Of a stretch of 33,757 bases of DNA, positions 17,100-25,921 are shown in pieces. The translations under genes and the position numbers were made by a program. The stretch covers positions 1 to 33,757 of the forward strand of contig CAZFIM010000025.1 in assembly GCA_964519615.1 (NCBI GenBank), given 5' to 3'. This stretch comes from CAZFIM01 sp964519615. Its GTDB lineage: Bacteria; Chloroflexota; Dehalococcoidia; GIF9; UBA5629. Under the pieces are notes generated by a model. That model was given only the letters and a program-made list of their open reading frames with translations. It was not told the origin of the DNA and made no database searches. Position 1 is the first letter of the stretch, and the number at the start of each line of letters is the position of its first letter.

Positions 17100-17963
17100 T
17101 CAAGATCCTTCGGCGGCCTCTTCGACGACATCGACGTATATATAGAGCGGATTATCAAAATATGCGGTCTGTTCATCGTTTTTATAGAGAGCCAGCTCTA
17201 TTTTCTGTTTGGGTCCGGGCGATGCCGGTAGTATGCTAATAGCCTTTTCCAATACCTCTTGATCTTCTATAACACCCGCATCAATTTCAGTATACTCAGT
17301 ACCGTTGAGAAAAACCTTTATCCGGTAACTGGTTGGCGTGCGCTCATGATTAGCTACTGCCACAATCAATTCAACTGCCTTGCCCAACTCTATCTTTTTC
17401 GGGTAGTTCTCTGCTTTTCCTCCCGGTCCAAGGATATAGAATTCAGAAAACCTCTCGCCCTGTCCAGGATTGGTTATGGTAAAAATAAGTGAGCCCAAGG
17501 CAATTACCGCTATCACAATAAGGGATACAGTCAAAGTACGTTCTGCTCTATTTAACGCCGACCAGTTGAGGGGGTGAGCAGGGATGCTTATTTGAAAACG
17601 CTCGTCTACTCTTACTTTCATAAGCCGCAAACTGGCTATAGCGGAAATAACAATAATAAAGGTGCTGAGAGAAACCAGGATGGGGATCAGCCTGATACCC
17701 CAGGGAGAGTAATTAAGAACCAGACCGATGAGCGGTACGATAGCAATACTCGTGCCCAGACTGAGTACTATTCTTTCAATTCCGCTCAGGTCAGTTTGTT
17801 TGGGAAAGAGCAAAGATATAAAGGCATAGCCGGGGAATGCAATAACGCAAATCAAGCCAATGACCATACGGAATGAACCTTCCGTAAAGAGCACAAGCGG
17901 TATGAGCATCAGGGTGATGACAACAACGATAATAAGTATTGTTATATTGCTAATAGATTTCAT
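17100..17963 (-). CDS. DUF1616 family membrane protein
   Basis: The 287-residue protein has about four to five hydrophobic segments in the first 160 residues, the last being VSLIVIAVIALGSLIFTI. An extracytoplasmic beta-rich domain of about 120 residues follows with the DUF1616 hallmark GERFSEFYILGPGGKAENYP and an Ig-like fold pattern (VELIVAVANHERTPTSYRIK). The family is common in archaea and occurs in some bacteria, often near surface glycosylation genes; its biochemical role is unknown. It is preceded by a near-consensus promoter and lies 95 nt upstream of the oxidoreductase gene, so it may lead the operon. Confidence 0.82.
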   Translation of the reverse strand: MKSISNITILIIVVVITLMLIPLVLFTEGSFRMVIGLICVIAFPGYAFISLLFPKQTDLSGIERIVLSLGTSIAIVPLIGLVLNYSPWGIRLIPILVSLSTFIIVISAIASLRLMKVRVDERFQISIPAHPLNWSALNRAERTLTVSLIVIAVIALGSLIFTITNPGQGERFSEFYILGPGGKAENYPKKIELGKAVELIVAVANHERTPTSYRIKVFLNGTEYTEIDAGVIEDQEVLEKAISILPASPGPKQKIELALYKNDEQTAYFDNPLYIYVDVVEEAAEGS

Positions 17964-17996
17964 AAAGACTGCTTTTATACTGTAGCATTAGAAGCC

Positions 17997-18025
17997 ATTA
18001 TAAGGAAATGAAGTTTGCATATCAA
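17997..18025 (-). promoter_or_regulatory. near-consensus sigma70-type promoter of the DUF1616 gene
   Basis: On the minus strand TTGATA (18020-18025) is followed after 17 bp by TATAAT (17997-18002). Transcription would start near 17990, about 27 nt before the ATG at 17963. It lies between two same-strand genes, so DUF1616 and the genes after it can be expressed apart from the BNR-repeat gene. Confidence 0.65.
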
Positions 18026-18102
18026 TAAAAAAAGATTATTAGATTAATATTAGGGTAATAATAAGAACAGATGAAGAATAGTAGAAGTTTACATAATATA
18101 AC

Positions 18103-21100
18103 CTAGGTTCTTGTTTTACGTATGATCAGAACGATACCTGCCAGAAGGAGCACGTAGATTAAAAGGGGACCCCAGACCCACCCCACGGCATTTCTGCTTT
18201 GTATCAGCAGCCTGGAAGTGGGCTTTACTTTGGACTGGGTCATGAAACTAAACGTTGCGCTCCATTCGCTATAGAAGGGTGCTGTCGACATAACCCTCCA
18301 GAAATAGTTGGTATTGCATTTGAGCAGCCCGTCATATTGATAAGCAGTAGAGGGAACTTCAACCGAGACAAGTGGGTTTGTCAAATCGGCATTTTCAGAG
18401 AGAACGAATTTGTAAACCTCGGTTTCTTTGAGCGGAGACCATGAGAAACATACGGGAGCATCACAGCGGCAGCCGCATTTGTTCTGGGGAAAGAGTAATT
18501 GAGGGCCCATATAATCCTGAGCAACCGGAAGACCGGCGCAAACGGTGAAATACATGATCGCAGACCACGGGCTGCGTATGATTTCACCGGTAGCTGCGCT
18601 GCGCGCACGGACACGCCAGAAATAAGTGTGATTAGTTTCCAGGGTCGGTATAGTATCGGGGTAATGAATCCAGGAGGGGGCAAGATGGTCAGGTGGTATA
18701 ATAATGTCGGAATCGAAGACAATTAAAGAAAAGTCCTCATTTTTAGAGATCTGCAATTGATAACCGTGAGCATATAATAATTGTCTCCATTGAAAGTTAA
18801 TCTCGTCAGACCTTCCGGTTGCCGGATCTGCCGGGATATACTGGTTGCTGAACGGAGATGTTGTCCATGGTCCAACTGTCACCATGTTATCTTCATACAT
18901 CCATAAACAGCCGAGTTTATTGGTAAAGTTATATATTCTGTTATCTATTGCCCATAGCTTATTATTGATACCGTCGCTTGATATTTGCACTGCCTGCGGT
19001 TCACGGGTAAAGCGTACAGGATAATTGAGATCGCCGGGTACAGGCAATCCCTGTATGAGGCTGTCCCATTCAGGAGGACGTATTAGATTAACGCGCGGAT
19101 TCAACGTTCGGTCAGCACCGGGTGGGGTATCGGGAGGAGTAGCTCTACCCCATACGCCGTATAGAGCGGCATTTCTTTGCACCAGACCGTAAAAAGCGCT
19201 GCTGATAGGGTGTAAATCATCCCAGTCGCTGTTCTTATCCACAACCCACCTGTATATTTTGCCCAAGTTGCCGCCAATGTCGTTACTGGCGGCATAAATA
19301 TATTTATTAGCTTCGAACTTTTCATCAAAAATAGTGTGCATATTCCCTTTGGTGGAAACAGGGGGAAGTACGGTGAACCGGGCATCATCAGCAGTAAAGT
19401 CTATATAAGCAGCCTGTCCTGTCGCTGCGGTACCAATTATTACCCAGTCTTCATAGGTATAATCCTCCTTATCACTGATGGGGTTTTTCAGGGGAGAGCT
19501 TATAGTATGAAAGGACTCCAGAGGTACCGACATCTTGGACCAATTGTAGTTGCCTAGGGTTATATTATATACGAACCCATCGTTTGATAGGACGTGACTT
19601 ATACTTTCATTAGAGACAATGATATCAACGACCCGCAAGTTTGCCGGAACGCTCATAATTGTCGGAGTGGCCCATGATTCCCCTTCATTATTTGAATAAT
19701 ATATAGTGGAGGTGCCGCTATCACCCACAATAATTGCATTGCTTCTATCACCTATATAAATATCCTCTTCGTGAGTTCTGGGATTACCACGCAGCAGTAT
19801 ACCGTTATCACCGCTGTTAAAGCACAGTATTCTTTCCCAGTAAGTACCGGAAACGCTTGTAGTACTCCGCCAGATACTATCAAAATTTAACGGCACCATA
19901 CCGTTACTATTGAGTGAGGATAGATAGAGAACATCATATCCCTCCTCTACGCGTGATTGGATAGCCGTAACATCGGATAAGCGGGTGATTTCAGTGTCTA
20001 TTAGGCTGATCTGATTCCAGAGATCGCCGATAACCGTATCAAACGATTTATTTGCGTTATCCAATTGAATACTATAATCGGGGGAATAAGGGCTGATAGA
20101 GAAAGCGGATTCATCCAGCAGCGCACCTGATAAATAGCAAAAAGGCCAATTTGGTACACCTCCAAGGTCTACGGGAGCTGTGCTGGTACCGCAATAGGCA
20201 AAGTCTCCGTCCGGCCCCCATTTAACCTGAGCATTGGCATAACCTGAATTTGCTCCACCGGTAGGGGGCTTGCTGGCATCGTACCAGACAGGTGAATTTG
20301 ACTCCGGATGTTCTGTGCGCCATATCCGTACGGATGCCGTATTTGCATCGGTCGTAACCTCTCCCGCAAGCATCTGTCCGCTGCCTATTATTCCGTAATA
20401 ATCGATGCTGGAAATTCGCAGCGATGTTGGCGGATTTATCCTGTGAACAGCAGTGTCGTCCACGCGGTAAATACCCGCTTGTGTATTGGGCTCAATCGAG
20501 TCAGTACAAAGGTAATAGGTACGCATGTCGAAAGTAGATCCCAGAAAATCTTCAGGCAGGTCTAACTGAGCTGTGATGATCTGGGTATGTGAAGGTGATG
20601 TCCCTGCACTCGGAACATAGTCAATATCTTCGACAAGTACGGGATATCCTTCATTTGTTTTCCAGACTGTATTATTGGCAATAAGATCATGTGAACCCAA
20701 ATATATATATGTGCCCGCAGCATTTGATGTCAGCGCAGCTATACTTAAATCACTGGTATAGTTCGGTGAGAATTTGATATCGATCACATCAGCGGCAGTC
20801 CAACCGGTTGAAGGAGCTATACTTTGATTAGCCCAACTGCAAAAATCACTCGTAGTGTATTTAAAAGTCCAGACCGCTCCGGTGGGGATGGCGGTACCTG
20901 TTCTGGTGCCTATAGCTATATAACGCAGGCCGCTTGCGGATACCGGAGAAATATCGATACAACTGATATATCCAGCGCCGATGCTAATACCGGCGCTGGC
21001 ATATTCCCAATTATCGCCGCCATCTTTGGAAATGTATATCTGTTTCGGTCCAGCTGGTCCGACCGGATCACTAGTAATAACAGCTATGAGATTTTCGTCA

Positions 21101-21477
21101 TCGGGCGCTATAGCTATATCCCATATAGGTAATGTAGCGCCGTCCTGTTTGAGGATTGTAGTATATTTTGTGTCCCAGGTCATACCGCCGTCATTTGATT
21201 TATATATCTTTCCGTCCGGGAATGTGCCTCCAAACAGGTCACCGGGAACATCAACCGCGTACATTGTATTGCCGTCAGGTCCGATAGCATACTTATTCAC
21301 TTCACATGGATTTAAGACAATATTATCGATATTGCTGGGAGTATCAACAACACTCCACTGTAGAACGGTAGAAGGTGCTGCATCAACAGGACGGACAGAT
21401 AAAGGTGACAGAATCGAGAATAGAATCAAGATCAAAAGCAATGTATGCATGCTCATGTTGTACACCGCTTTTTTCAT
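18103..21477 (-). CDS. large secreted BNR-repeat (Asp-box) surface protein with FN3-like domains and C-terminal anchor
   Basis: The start chosen is the ATG at 21477 (MKKAVYNMSM), which gives a good signal peptide with likely cleavage after VDA; a GTG at 21525 would add 16 residues. The mature protein is about 1,090 residues. Asp-box motifs SNDGGMTWD, SKDGGDNWE and SNNEGESWA mark a beta-propeller of the sialidase/sortilin/YCF48-like kind over about 50-850. Two FN3-like domains follow (QLLYAHGYQLQISKNEDFS and CFSWSPLKETEVYKFVLSE), separated by a Cys-rich joint NKCGCRCDAPVC. The C-terminus has a membrane helix and a basic tail RKTRT, so it is likely displayed on the cell surface. No catalytic sialidase Arg triad could be assigned. 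An adhesive or S-layer-like role is inferred from the architecture. Confidence 0.75.
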   Translation of the reverse strand: MKKAVYNMSMHTLLLILILFSILSPLSVRPVDAAPSTVLQWSVVDTPSNIDNIVLNPCEVNKYAIGPDGNTMYAVDVPGDLFGGTFPDGKIYKSNDGGMTWDTKYTTILKQDGATLPIWDIAIAPDDENLIAVITSDPVGPAGPKQIYISKDGGDNWEYASAGISIGAGYISCIDISPVSASGLRYIAIGTRTGTAIPTGAVWTFKYTTSDFCSWANQSIAPSTGWTAADVIDIKFSPNYTSDLSIAALTSNAAGTYIYLGSHDLIANNTVWKTNEGYPVLVEDIDYVPSAGTSPSHTQIITAQLDLPEDFLGSTFDMRTYYLCTDSIEPNTQAGIYRVDDTAVHRINPPTSLRISSIDYYGIIGSGQMLAGEVTTDANTASVRIWRTEHPESNSPVWYDASKPPTGGANSGYANAQVKWGPDGDFAYCGTSTAPVDLGGVPNWPFCYLSGALLDESAFSISPYSPDYSIQLDNANKSFDTVIGDLWNQISLIDTEITRLSDVTAIQSRVEEGYDVLYLSSLNSNGMVPLNFDSIWRSTTSVSGTYWERILCFNSGDNGILLRGNPRTHEEDIYIGDRSNAIIVGDSGTSTIYYSNNEGESWATPTIMSVPANLRVVDIIVSNESISHVLSNDGFVYNITLGNYNWSKMSVPLESFHTISSPLKNPISDKEDYTYEDWVIIGTAATGQAAYIDFTADDARFTVLPPVSTKGNMHTIFDEKFEANKYIYAASNDIGGNLGKIYRWVVDKNSDWDDLHPISSAFYGLVQRNAALYGVWGRATPPDTPPGADRTLNPRVNLIRPPEWDSLIQGLPVPGDLNYPVRFTREPQAVQISSDGINNKLWAIDNRIYNFTNKLGCLWMYEDNMVTVGPWTTSPFSNQYIPADPATGRSDEINFQWRQLLYAHGYQLQISKNEDFSLIVFDSDIIIPPDHLAPSWIHYPDTIPTLETNHTYFWRVRARSAATGEIIRSPWSAIMYFTVCAGLPVAQDYMGPQLLFPQNKCGCRCDAPVCFSWSPLKETEVYKFVLSENADLTNPLVSVEVPSTAYQYDGLLKCNTNYFWRVMSTAPFYSEWSATFSFMTQSKVKPTSRLLIQSRNAVGWVWGPLLIYVLLLAGIVLIIRKTRT

Positions 21478-21578
21478 AGATGTTGTATCCAAGATAAAGT
21501 CTTTCTCGCTAAAGATTAACCTCACTTTTGGAAGGATGACCTACGTAAATCTTCTGATCTTAATATGTTTATACATTG

Positions 21579-21598
21579 TATCACCTTTACCGGTGATA
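21579..21598. repeat. perfect inverted repeat, 7-bp arms with 6-nt loop
   Basis: TATCACC (21579-21585) and GGTGATA (21592-21598) flank TTTACC. There is no U tract, so it looks more like a protein-binding dyad than a terminator. It lies about 100 nt upstream of the BNR-repeat gene start. Confidence 0.5.
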
Positions 21599-21797
21599 TG
21601 TATGTTTGCTTGCGAATACAGGATTGATGAATGTTCATTATTATATCTCAGCTATGTAATTCAATTATCTGGGACCATTGTACTATCCATAAAAGTACTA
21701 AAGGCGTGGATAATCAGTATTGAAAGAACTATCTAATCAGGTTAAGCTTCTAATTACTATAAATCAAATTGAATAATAGATGTATCAGTGAATTCGC

Positions 21798-21827
21798 TTG
21801 AAATGCGTTGTCGGCGGCATGTATACA
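21798..21827 (+). promoter_or_regulatory. candidate promoter of the type IV pilus operon
   Basis: TTGAAA (21798-21803) and TATACA (21822-21827) are 18 bp apart. A start near 21834 would leave a leader of about 135 nt before pilB. No other well-spaced pair was seen closer to the gene. Confidence 0.45.
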
Positions 21828-21969
21828 GATATAAATGGTCTATTTGTAGAATGCTTTGCCAGCATATTTCTTCTTAACTACTTTCTCCCCTGAATAACTG
21901 AATAAAAAAAGCGATGATGAATCGGAAGCCTGCTGTGATGCAGGAAAAAAAGTATGAACTTGGGGTTCG

Positions 21970-23565
21970 ATGTTTGATAAAGTATCTATGACTGAAAAAG
22001 CACGTCAAACAACTCAGCAAAAATACGGCGGGCCTGACATTAGTACGGATGAGGCACTACCGGGGATGCCTCGTCTTAATGTGCTCAGGCAAACGCCAAG
22101 TCCTGAGGCGTTACAACTAATTCCGGAGAAGCTGGCACGCAAATATGGTGTTGTTCCAATTGCAATAGAGAATAATACTCTGCGTATAGCGATGGCCAAT
22201 ACGGATGATATCCTTGCCATTGAGGCAATTGCCGCCAAGACAAAGAAAAGAATCGAGCCCATTTCCGCAACGGCCAATGATATCAAAGAGGCAATTGATT
22301 TTAACTACAGAGCTTTCGGTGAAATTGCCAATCAGCTTGGATATGTAGAAATAGCTGCTGAAGATGTGCCCGCTGAAGATCTGGCTGTCGAGGCTGCGGA
22401 TGATTCTCCGGTTGCACGGGCATTAAATCTCATCGTTGAGGAAGCTGCCAAATCTCATGCTTCAGATATTCATATTGAGCCGGAAGAAGATAAAATCCGA
22501 ATTCGCTACCGGATTGATGGTATATTGCATGAGGTTCTTTCTTTGCCTCTGGCCATTCATCTTGCTTTGTTATCCAGAATCAAAATACTCTCAGGAATGA
22601 ATATTGCAGATCACAGGCGTCCTCAAGACGGTCAATTCTCGATTCAGACCTCAGGAAAATCGATAGATATACGTGTCGCTACTATTTGCACCGTGCATGG
22701 CGAAATGGCCGTACTTCGTTTACTTGATAAATCAATGGGTGCAATGTCTCTTCCTCAGCTTGGTTTTCTGCCTCAAAGCCAGAATATGTTCGAACAGATG
22801 TTAAAAAAGCCTTACGGTATGGTACTGGTAAGCGGTCCAACCGGCGCTGGTAAAACCACTACATTGTATACGGCCCTCAATTCAATGGATAAAGAGGCTA
22901 AAAAAATAATAACACTGGAAGATCCTGTCGAATACCATTTTGAAAATATTAACCAGATTCAGGTTAATCCCAGGGCAGGACTTACGTTTGCCAGCGGATT
23001 GCGTTCAATAGTACGCCTTGATCCGGATGTTATTCTGGTCGGTGAAATAAGAGACAGCGAGACGGCGCAGATCGCTATACAATCAGCGCTAACCGGTCAT
23101 CTGGTGTTATCGACTGTACATGCCAATGATACAGTAGGTGTTCTGATGAGACTTATTGATCTTGGTGTGGAACCATTTTTAATCTGTTCTGCTGTGATAG
23201 GTATTGTTTCCCAGCGGATGGTACGGCGCGTTTGCCCGTATTGTTCTCGGGTAATTACCGTACCGCTGGTTGAGCAAATGGCTTATCAAGCAGAGACCGG
23301 AGAAGAACGCAGCGAATTCCTGTGTGGTGAGGGGTGCAAGGCGTGTGTATATAGCGGATACCTCGGCAGAGCCGGAATATTTGAAATGCTCGCCATTACC
23401 GATGATATCCGGCAGTTGCTGGTAAGCGGCGCTTCCTCTGCCGATATTCACGATCAGGCCTTGAAGAATGGAATGATTCCACTCGCTCATGATGGCATGC
23501 TCAAAGCTAAGAACGGCATTACCACACCTTATGAAGTATTGAGGAACGCGTATTCCGCGGATTGA
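21970..23565 (+). CDS. pilB: type IV pilus assembly ATPase PilB (GspE family)
   Basis: The motor that drives pilus extension from the cytoplasmic side. The 531-residue protein has one GspE/MshE-type N-terminal domain (about 45-115, LIPEKLARKYGVVPIAI), a linker, and the hexameric ATPase with SHASDIHIEP, Walker A GPTGAGKTT (289-297), an Asp box near ITLEDPVEY, Walker B ILVGEIRD (355-362) and a His box STVHAND. A tetracysteine zinc site is present: C422xxC425 and C456xxC459, with an extra C452. The first MshEN half-domain with its RLG motif, used for c-di-GMP binding, is not evident. GGGG lies 4 nt before the ATG. It is the first gene of a continuous plus-strand pilus operon. Confidence 0.95.
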   Translation: MFDKVSMTEKARQTTQQKYGGPDISTDEALPGMPRLNVLRQTPSPEALQLIPEKLARKYGVVPIAIENNTLRIAMANTDDILAIEAIAAKTKKRIEPISATANDIKEAIDFNYRAFGEIANQLGYVEIAAEDVPAEDLAVEAADDSPVARALNLIVEEAAKSHASDIHIEPEEDKIRIRYRIDGILHEVLSLPLAIHLALLSRIKILSGMNIADHRRPQDGQFSIQTSGKSIDIRVATICTVHGEMAVLRLLDKSMGAMSLPQLGFLPQSQNMFEQMLKKPYGMVLVSGPTGAGKTTTLYTALNSMDKEAKKIITLEDPVEYHFENINQIQVNPRAGLTFASGLRSIVRLDPDVILVGEIRDSETAQIAIQSALTGHLVLSTVHANDTVGVLMRLIDLGVEPFLICSAVIGIVSQRMVRRVCPYCSRVITVPLVEQMAYQAETGEERSEFLCGEGCKACVYSGYLGRAGIFEMLAITDDIRQLLVSGASSADIHDQALKNGMIPLAHDGMLKAKNGITTPYEVLRNAYSAD

Positions 23566-23639
23566 GAAAGCAATAAAGTTAGATATAAGTGCATTTATGA
23601 ATTAACAGGCGATAGCAGTTTTATACAGGTTAAAGAAAT

Positions 23640-24848
23640 ATGAATTACACATACGTTGTTTATAATGAGGAGAACCAGATATACAAGGGCAAGCTCTCGG
23701 CCTCGAGCGACCAGGCTGCTCTCGATATGTTGGCGAATGTCGGTTACCGCGTTGTCAGCTTAAAACCTCTCAAGTCGTTTTTCCCCAGTACCGGCAGCCT
23801 TTTCCGAGGCTCAGTAAAGCCTCAGGAGCTGATAACATTTTCCAGACAGCTTGCGCTGCTTTTTGAATCAGGTGTGGGCATTGTTCAGGCTCTTGAGCTG
23901 CTGCAGAATCAGATGGGCAATAAAGAGTTTAAACGCGTGCTGATCGAGGTTGTCTCCGATCTGCGCGGCGGCGGTTCTCTTTCATCAGCATTATCAAAAC
24001 ACCCGCATGTATTCAGCAGACTGTATTGCAAAATGGTTGGTGTTGGAGAACAAACAGGAGGCTTGGAAGGTGTACTCAGAAGTCTTGCTGAATACACGGA
24101 ACGCCAGATGGGTGCAATGAAAAAATTGAAATCAGCTATGACATACCCTCTTATCGTTTTCTGCCTTGCGCTTGTTGTAGGGGCGATATTGATTACCGTC
24201 GTATTACCGCCATTTGTGAATATGTTTGCCTCTCTGGGCGGAGAACTTCCACTGCCAACCAAAATATTACTGGGTGCCATGGATTTCATGAATGAATACG
24301 GATTATATGTATTAATTATTATTCTGGCAGTGATCATTGTTGCTTTTCTCTACAGTAGATCACAGGACGGACGATATCTAAAAGACCGATTATTATTGAA
24401 GATACCATTACTTGGCAGGGTTAGCCTGCTCAGTGAGCTGTCACGCGTATGCAGAAGTCTTGCGCTATTATTCCGGGCTGGAATAGCTCTTCCCGACGTG
24501 ATGAGCATGACGGCTCAGGCTACCGGCAATCTGGTTATTAACCGGGCACTGAATGAGGTTGAACAGGATATGCTGCGGGGTGAGGGAATAGCCAGACCTT
24601 TGCGTAAACGTCCCGTCTTTCTGCCACTTATGGTTGAGATGACCAAAGTAGGTGAAGAAACCGGTAACCTTGATGAAGTTCTAATTACGGTAGCTCAGAC
24701 TTTTGAGATTGAGGCCGATACACGTATTCAGACTATACTGTCTCTGATAGAGCCGGTAATGACCATAATCATGGCGTTAATGGTCGGTTTCCTGGCGGTT
24801 TCAGTATTTCTCCCCATGTATTCAAGTCTCAGTCTGGTGGGAGGATAG
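23640..24848 (+). CDS. pilC: type IV pilus inner-membrane platform protein PilC (GspF family)
   Basis: The polytopic platform on which PilB and PilT act. The 402-residue protein has the two GspF repeats: first FSRQLALLFESGVGIVQALELL with GVGEQTGGLEGVL, second LSRVCRSLALLFRAGIALPDVM with KVGEETGNLDEVL. Three hydrophobic segments are placed as usual (about 170-195, 220-240 and a C-terminal one near MTIIMALMVGFLAVSVFLPM). A short N-terminal domain (VVYNEENQIYKGKLSASSDQ) is typical. The gene follows pilB after 74 nt and is full length. Confidence 0.95.
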   Translation: MNYTYVVYNEENQIYKGKLSASSDQAALDMLANVGYRVVSLKPLKSFFPSTGSLFRGSVKPQELITFSRQLALLFESGVGIVQALELLQNQMGNKEFKRVLIEVVSDLRGGGSLSSALSKHPHVFSRLYCKMVGVGEQTGGLEGVLRSLAEYTERQMGAMKKLKSAMTYPLIVFCLALVVGAILITVVLPPFVNMFASLGGELPLPTKILLGAMDFMNEYGLYVLIIILAVIIVAFLYSRSQDGRYLKDRLLLKIPLLGRVSLLSELSRVCRSLALLFRAGIALPDVMSMTAQATGNLVINRALNEVEQDMLRGEGIARPLRKRPVFLPLMVEMTKVGEETGNLDEVLITVAQTFEIEADTRIQTILSLIEPVMTIIMALMVGFLAVSVFLPMYSSLSLVGG

Positions 24849-24858
24849 CAGGAACACA

Positions 24859-25302
24859 ATGCGGTTCAGACAACTATTAGATATCATGAAACGTCTGCGT
24901 CAAAAGCAAAACCAGCGGGGAATGACGTTACTTGAAACTTTAGTGGCTGTAGCCATAATGGGTGCTGTAGCTGTAACCTTTTTAACCGCTCTGGCAATGT
25001 CATCTAAAGCAGCTATGATCAGCCAGGAAAGGGTAACGGCGGAAAGTCTTGCTCAATCACAGACCGAATATGTGAAGATGCTTTCTTATGATGAAGATAG
25101 TAATCCACCGGTATATGCGGTTGATCCCTCACTGGTTATACCCGCGGGATATGCTATACAGGTTACTGGCGAACGTGTAGATTTAGACCCTGCTCATGCC
25201 GGTGACGATGGACTTCAGAAAATAACAGTTGTTGTCAATCGGGGAGGGAACGCACTATTTACGATTATCAGCTATAAAAGGAACAACAACACAGATTCCT
25301 GA
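24859..25302 (+). CDS. type IV minor prepilin (PilV/GspI-like)
   Basis: A class III signal peptide is clear: a basic leader ending NQRG, then MTLLETLVAVAIMGAVAVTF, with Glu at position +5 of the mature helix. The leader is 21 residues from the ATG at 24859; a second in-frame ATG at 24886 would shorten it. The C-terminal domain is about 100 residues of mixed content, without a Cys pair. At 147 residues it resembles minor pilins that cap or prime the fibre. It starts 10 nt after pilC. Confidence 0.88.
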   Translation: MRFRQLLDIMKRLRQKQNQRGMTLLETLVAVAIMGAVAVTFLTALAMSSKAAMISQERVTAESLAQSQTEYVKMLSYDEDSNPPVYAVDPSLVIPAGYAIQVTGERVDLDPAHAGDDGLQKITVVVNRGGNALFTIISYKRNNNTDS

Positions 25303-25340
25303 GAAAAGATGGAGAATTCCATATTTAATAAGCGATAGAT

Positions 25341-25910
25341 ATGAAAATACTTATTGTAAAACTAGCAAAAAAATATTTGTCCTCTTTAAATGAGAGGGGC
25401 TTCACGTTAATGGAGTTGCTGGCCGTCATTGGGATTGTAGGCATGATAAGCGGAGTCATGTCTATGTCTATTATTATGATGATGAAAGTTAATGCGGAAA
25501 GTAGCGATCAGGCAGTTGCTCTGCAACGGGTACAAAATGCGGGACAATGGCTTTCGATCGATGTTCAAACTGCACAAGCTATAACAGTCGACAATAATCC
25601 CGCGACAGAAACATTTATTACCCTTACTGTACCGGTTGCGGGCGAGGATGACAATACAATTATATACAAATTGGAAAACGATGAAGGCACCATTAAAAAA
25701 CTCACCAGAACAGACCAGGACAGTGGAACGACGTTTTTAATCGCTGAATATATTTATTATGAACCGGGTAGTATTAATAGCACTGAAGCTGCATATAATG
25801 AAATCAATCGTACGCTCACTGTAAGAGTAACAGCTATTGCGGATAGTGCAACTACCAGCAAACAGTACCAGATTACCCAAAGAATCGACCCGGATGAAGA
25901 GGAGGGTTAA
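25341..25910 (+). CDS. type IV minor prepilin (PilW/GspJ-like)
   Basis: The leader ends LNERG, followed by FTLMELLAVIGIVGMISGVM with the conserved Phe+1 and Glu+5. The 189-residue protein has a globular part with RVQNAGQWLSIDVQTAQAI, the kind of region seen in GspJ/PilW-like minor pilins, and a beta-rich C-terminus. No disulfide-forming Cys pair is seen. It lies between the first minor pilin and the PilX-like gene, matching the order of minor pilin genes in many T4P clusters. Confidence 0.88.
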   Translation: MKILIVKLAKKYLSSLNERGFTLMELLAVIGIVGMISGVMSMSIIMMMKVNAESSDQAVALQRVQNAGQWLSIDVQTAQAITVDNNPATETFITLTVPVAGEDDNTIIYKLENDEGTIKKLTRTDQDSGTTFLIAEYIYYEPGSINSTEAAYNEINRTLTVRVTAIADSATTSKQYQITQRIDPDEEEG

Positions 25911-25921
25911 CGGAGGAAGGT

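Larger units (their letters stand above)
21478..21969. other. divergent intergenic region between the BNR-repeat gene and the pilus operon
   Basis: No gene is supported here; frames that cross it run on from the antisense of the BNR-repeat gene. A perfect 7-bp inverted repeat TATCACC/GGTGATA with a 6-nt loop lies at 21579-21598, and a promoter for the pilus operon lies at 21798-21827. The predicted pilB leader carries a small hairpin, CCTGC/GCAGG, at 21929-21944 followed by A residues. Confidence 0.5.

Noticed and set aside
20981..21736. Plus-strand reading frame of 251 codons
   Set aside because: It is mostly antisense to the BNR-repeat gene, which has a signal peptide, repeats and an anchor in the other frame. 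Its hydrophobic look comes from the complementary codons.
21900..21969. c-di-GMP (GEMM) riboswitch before pilB
   Set aside because: The position is attractive, but the conserved GEMM core sequences and tetraloop-receptor parts are not there.
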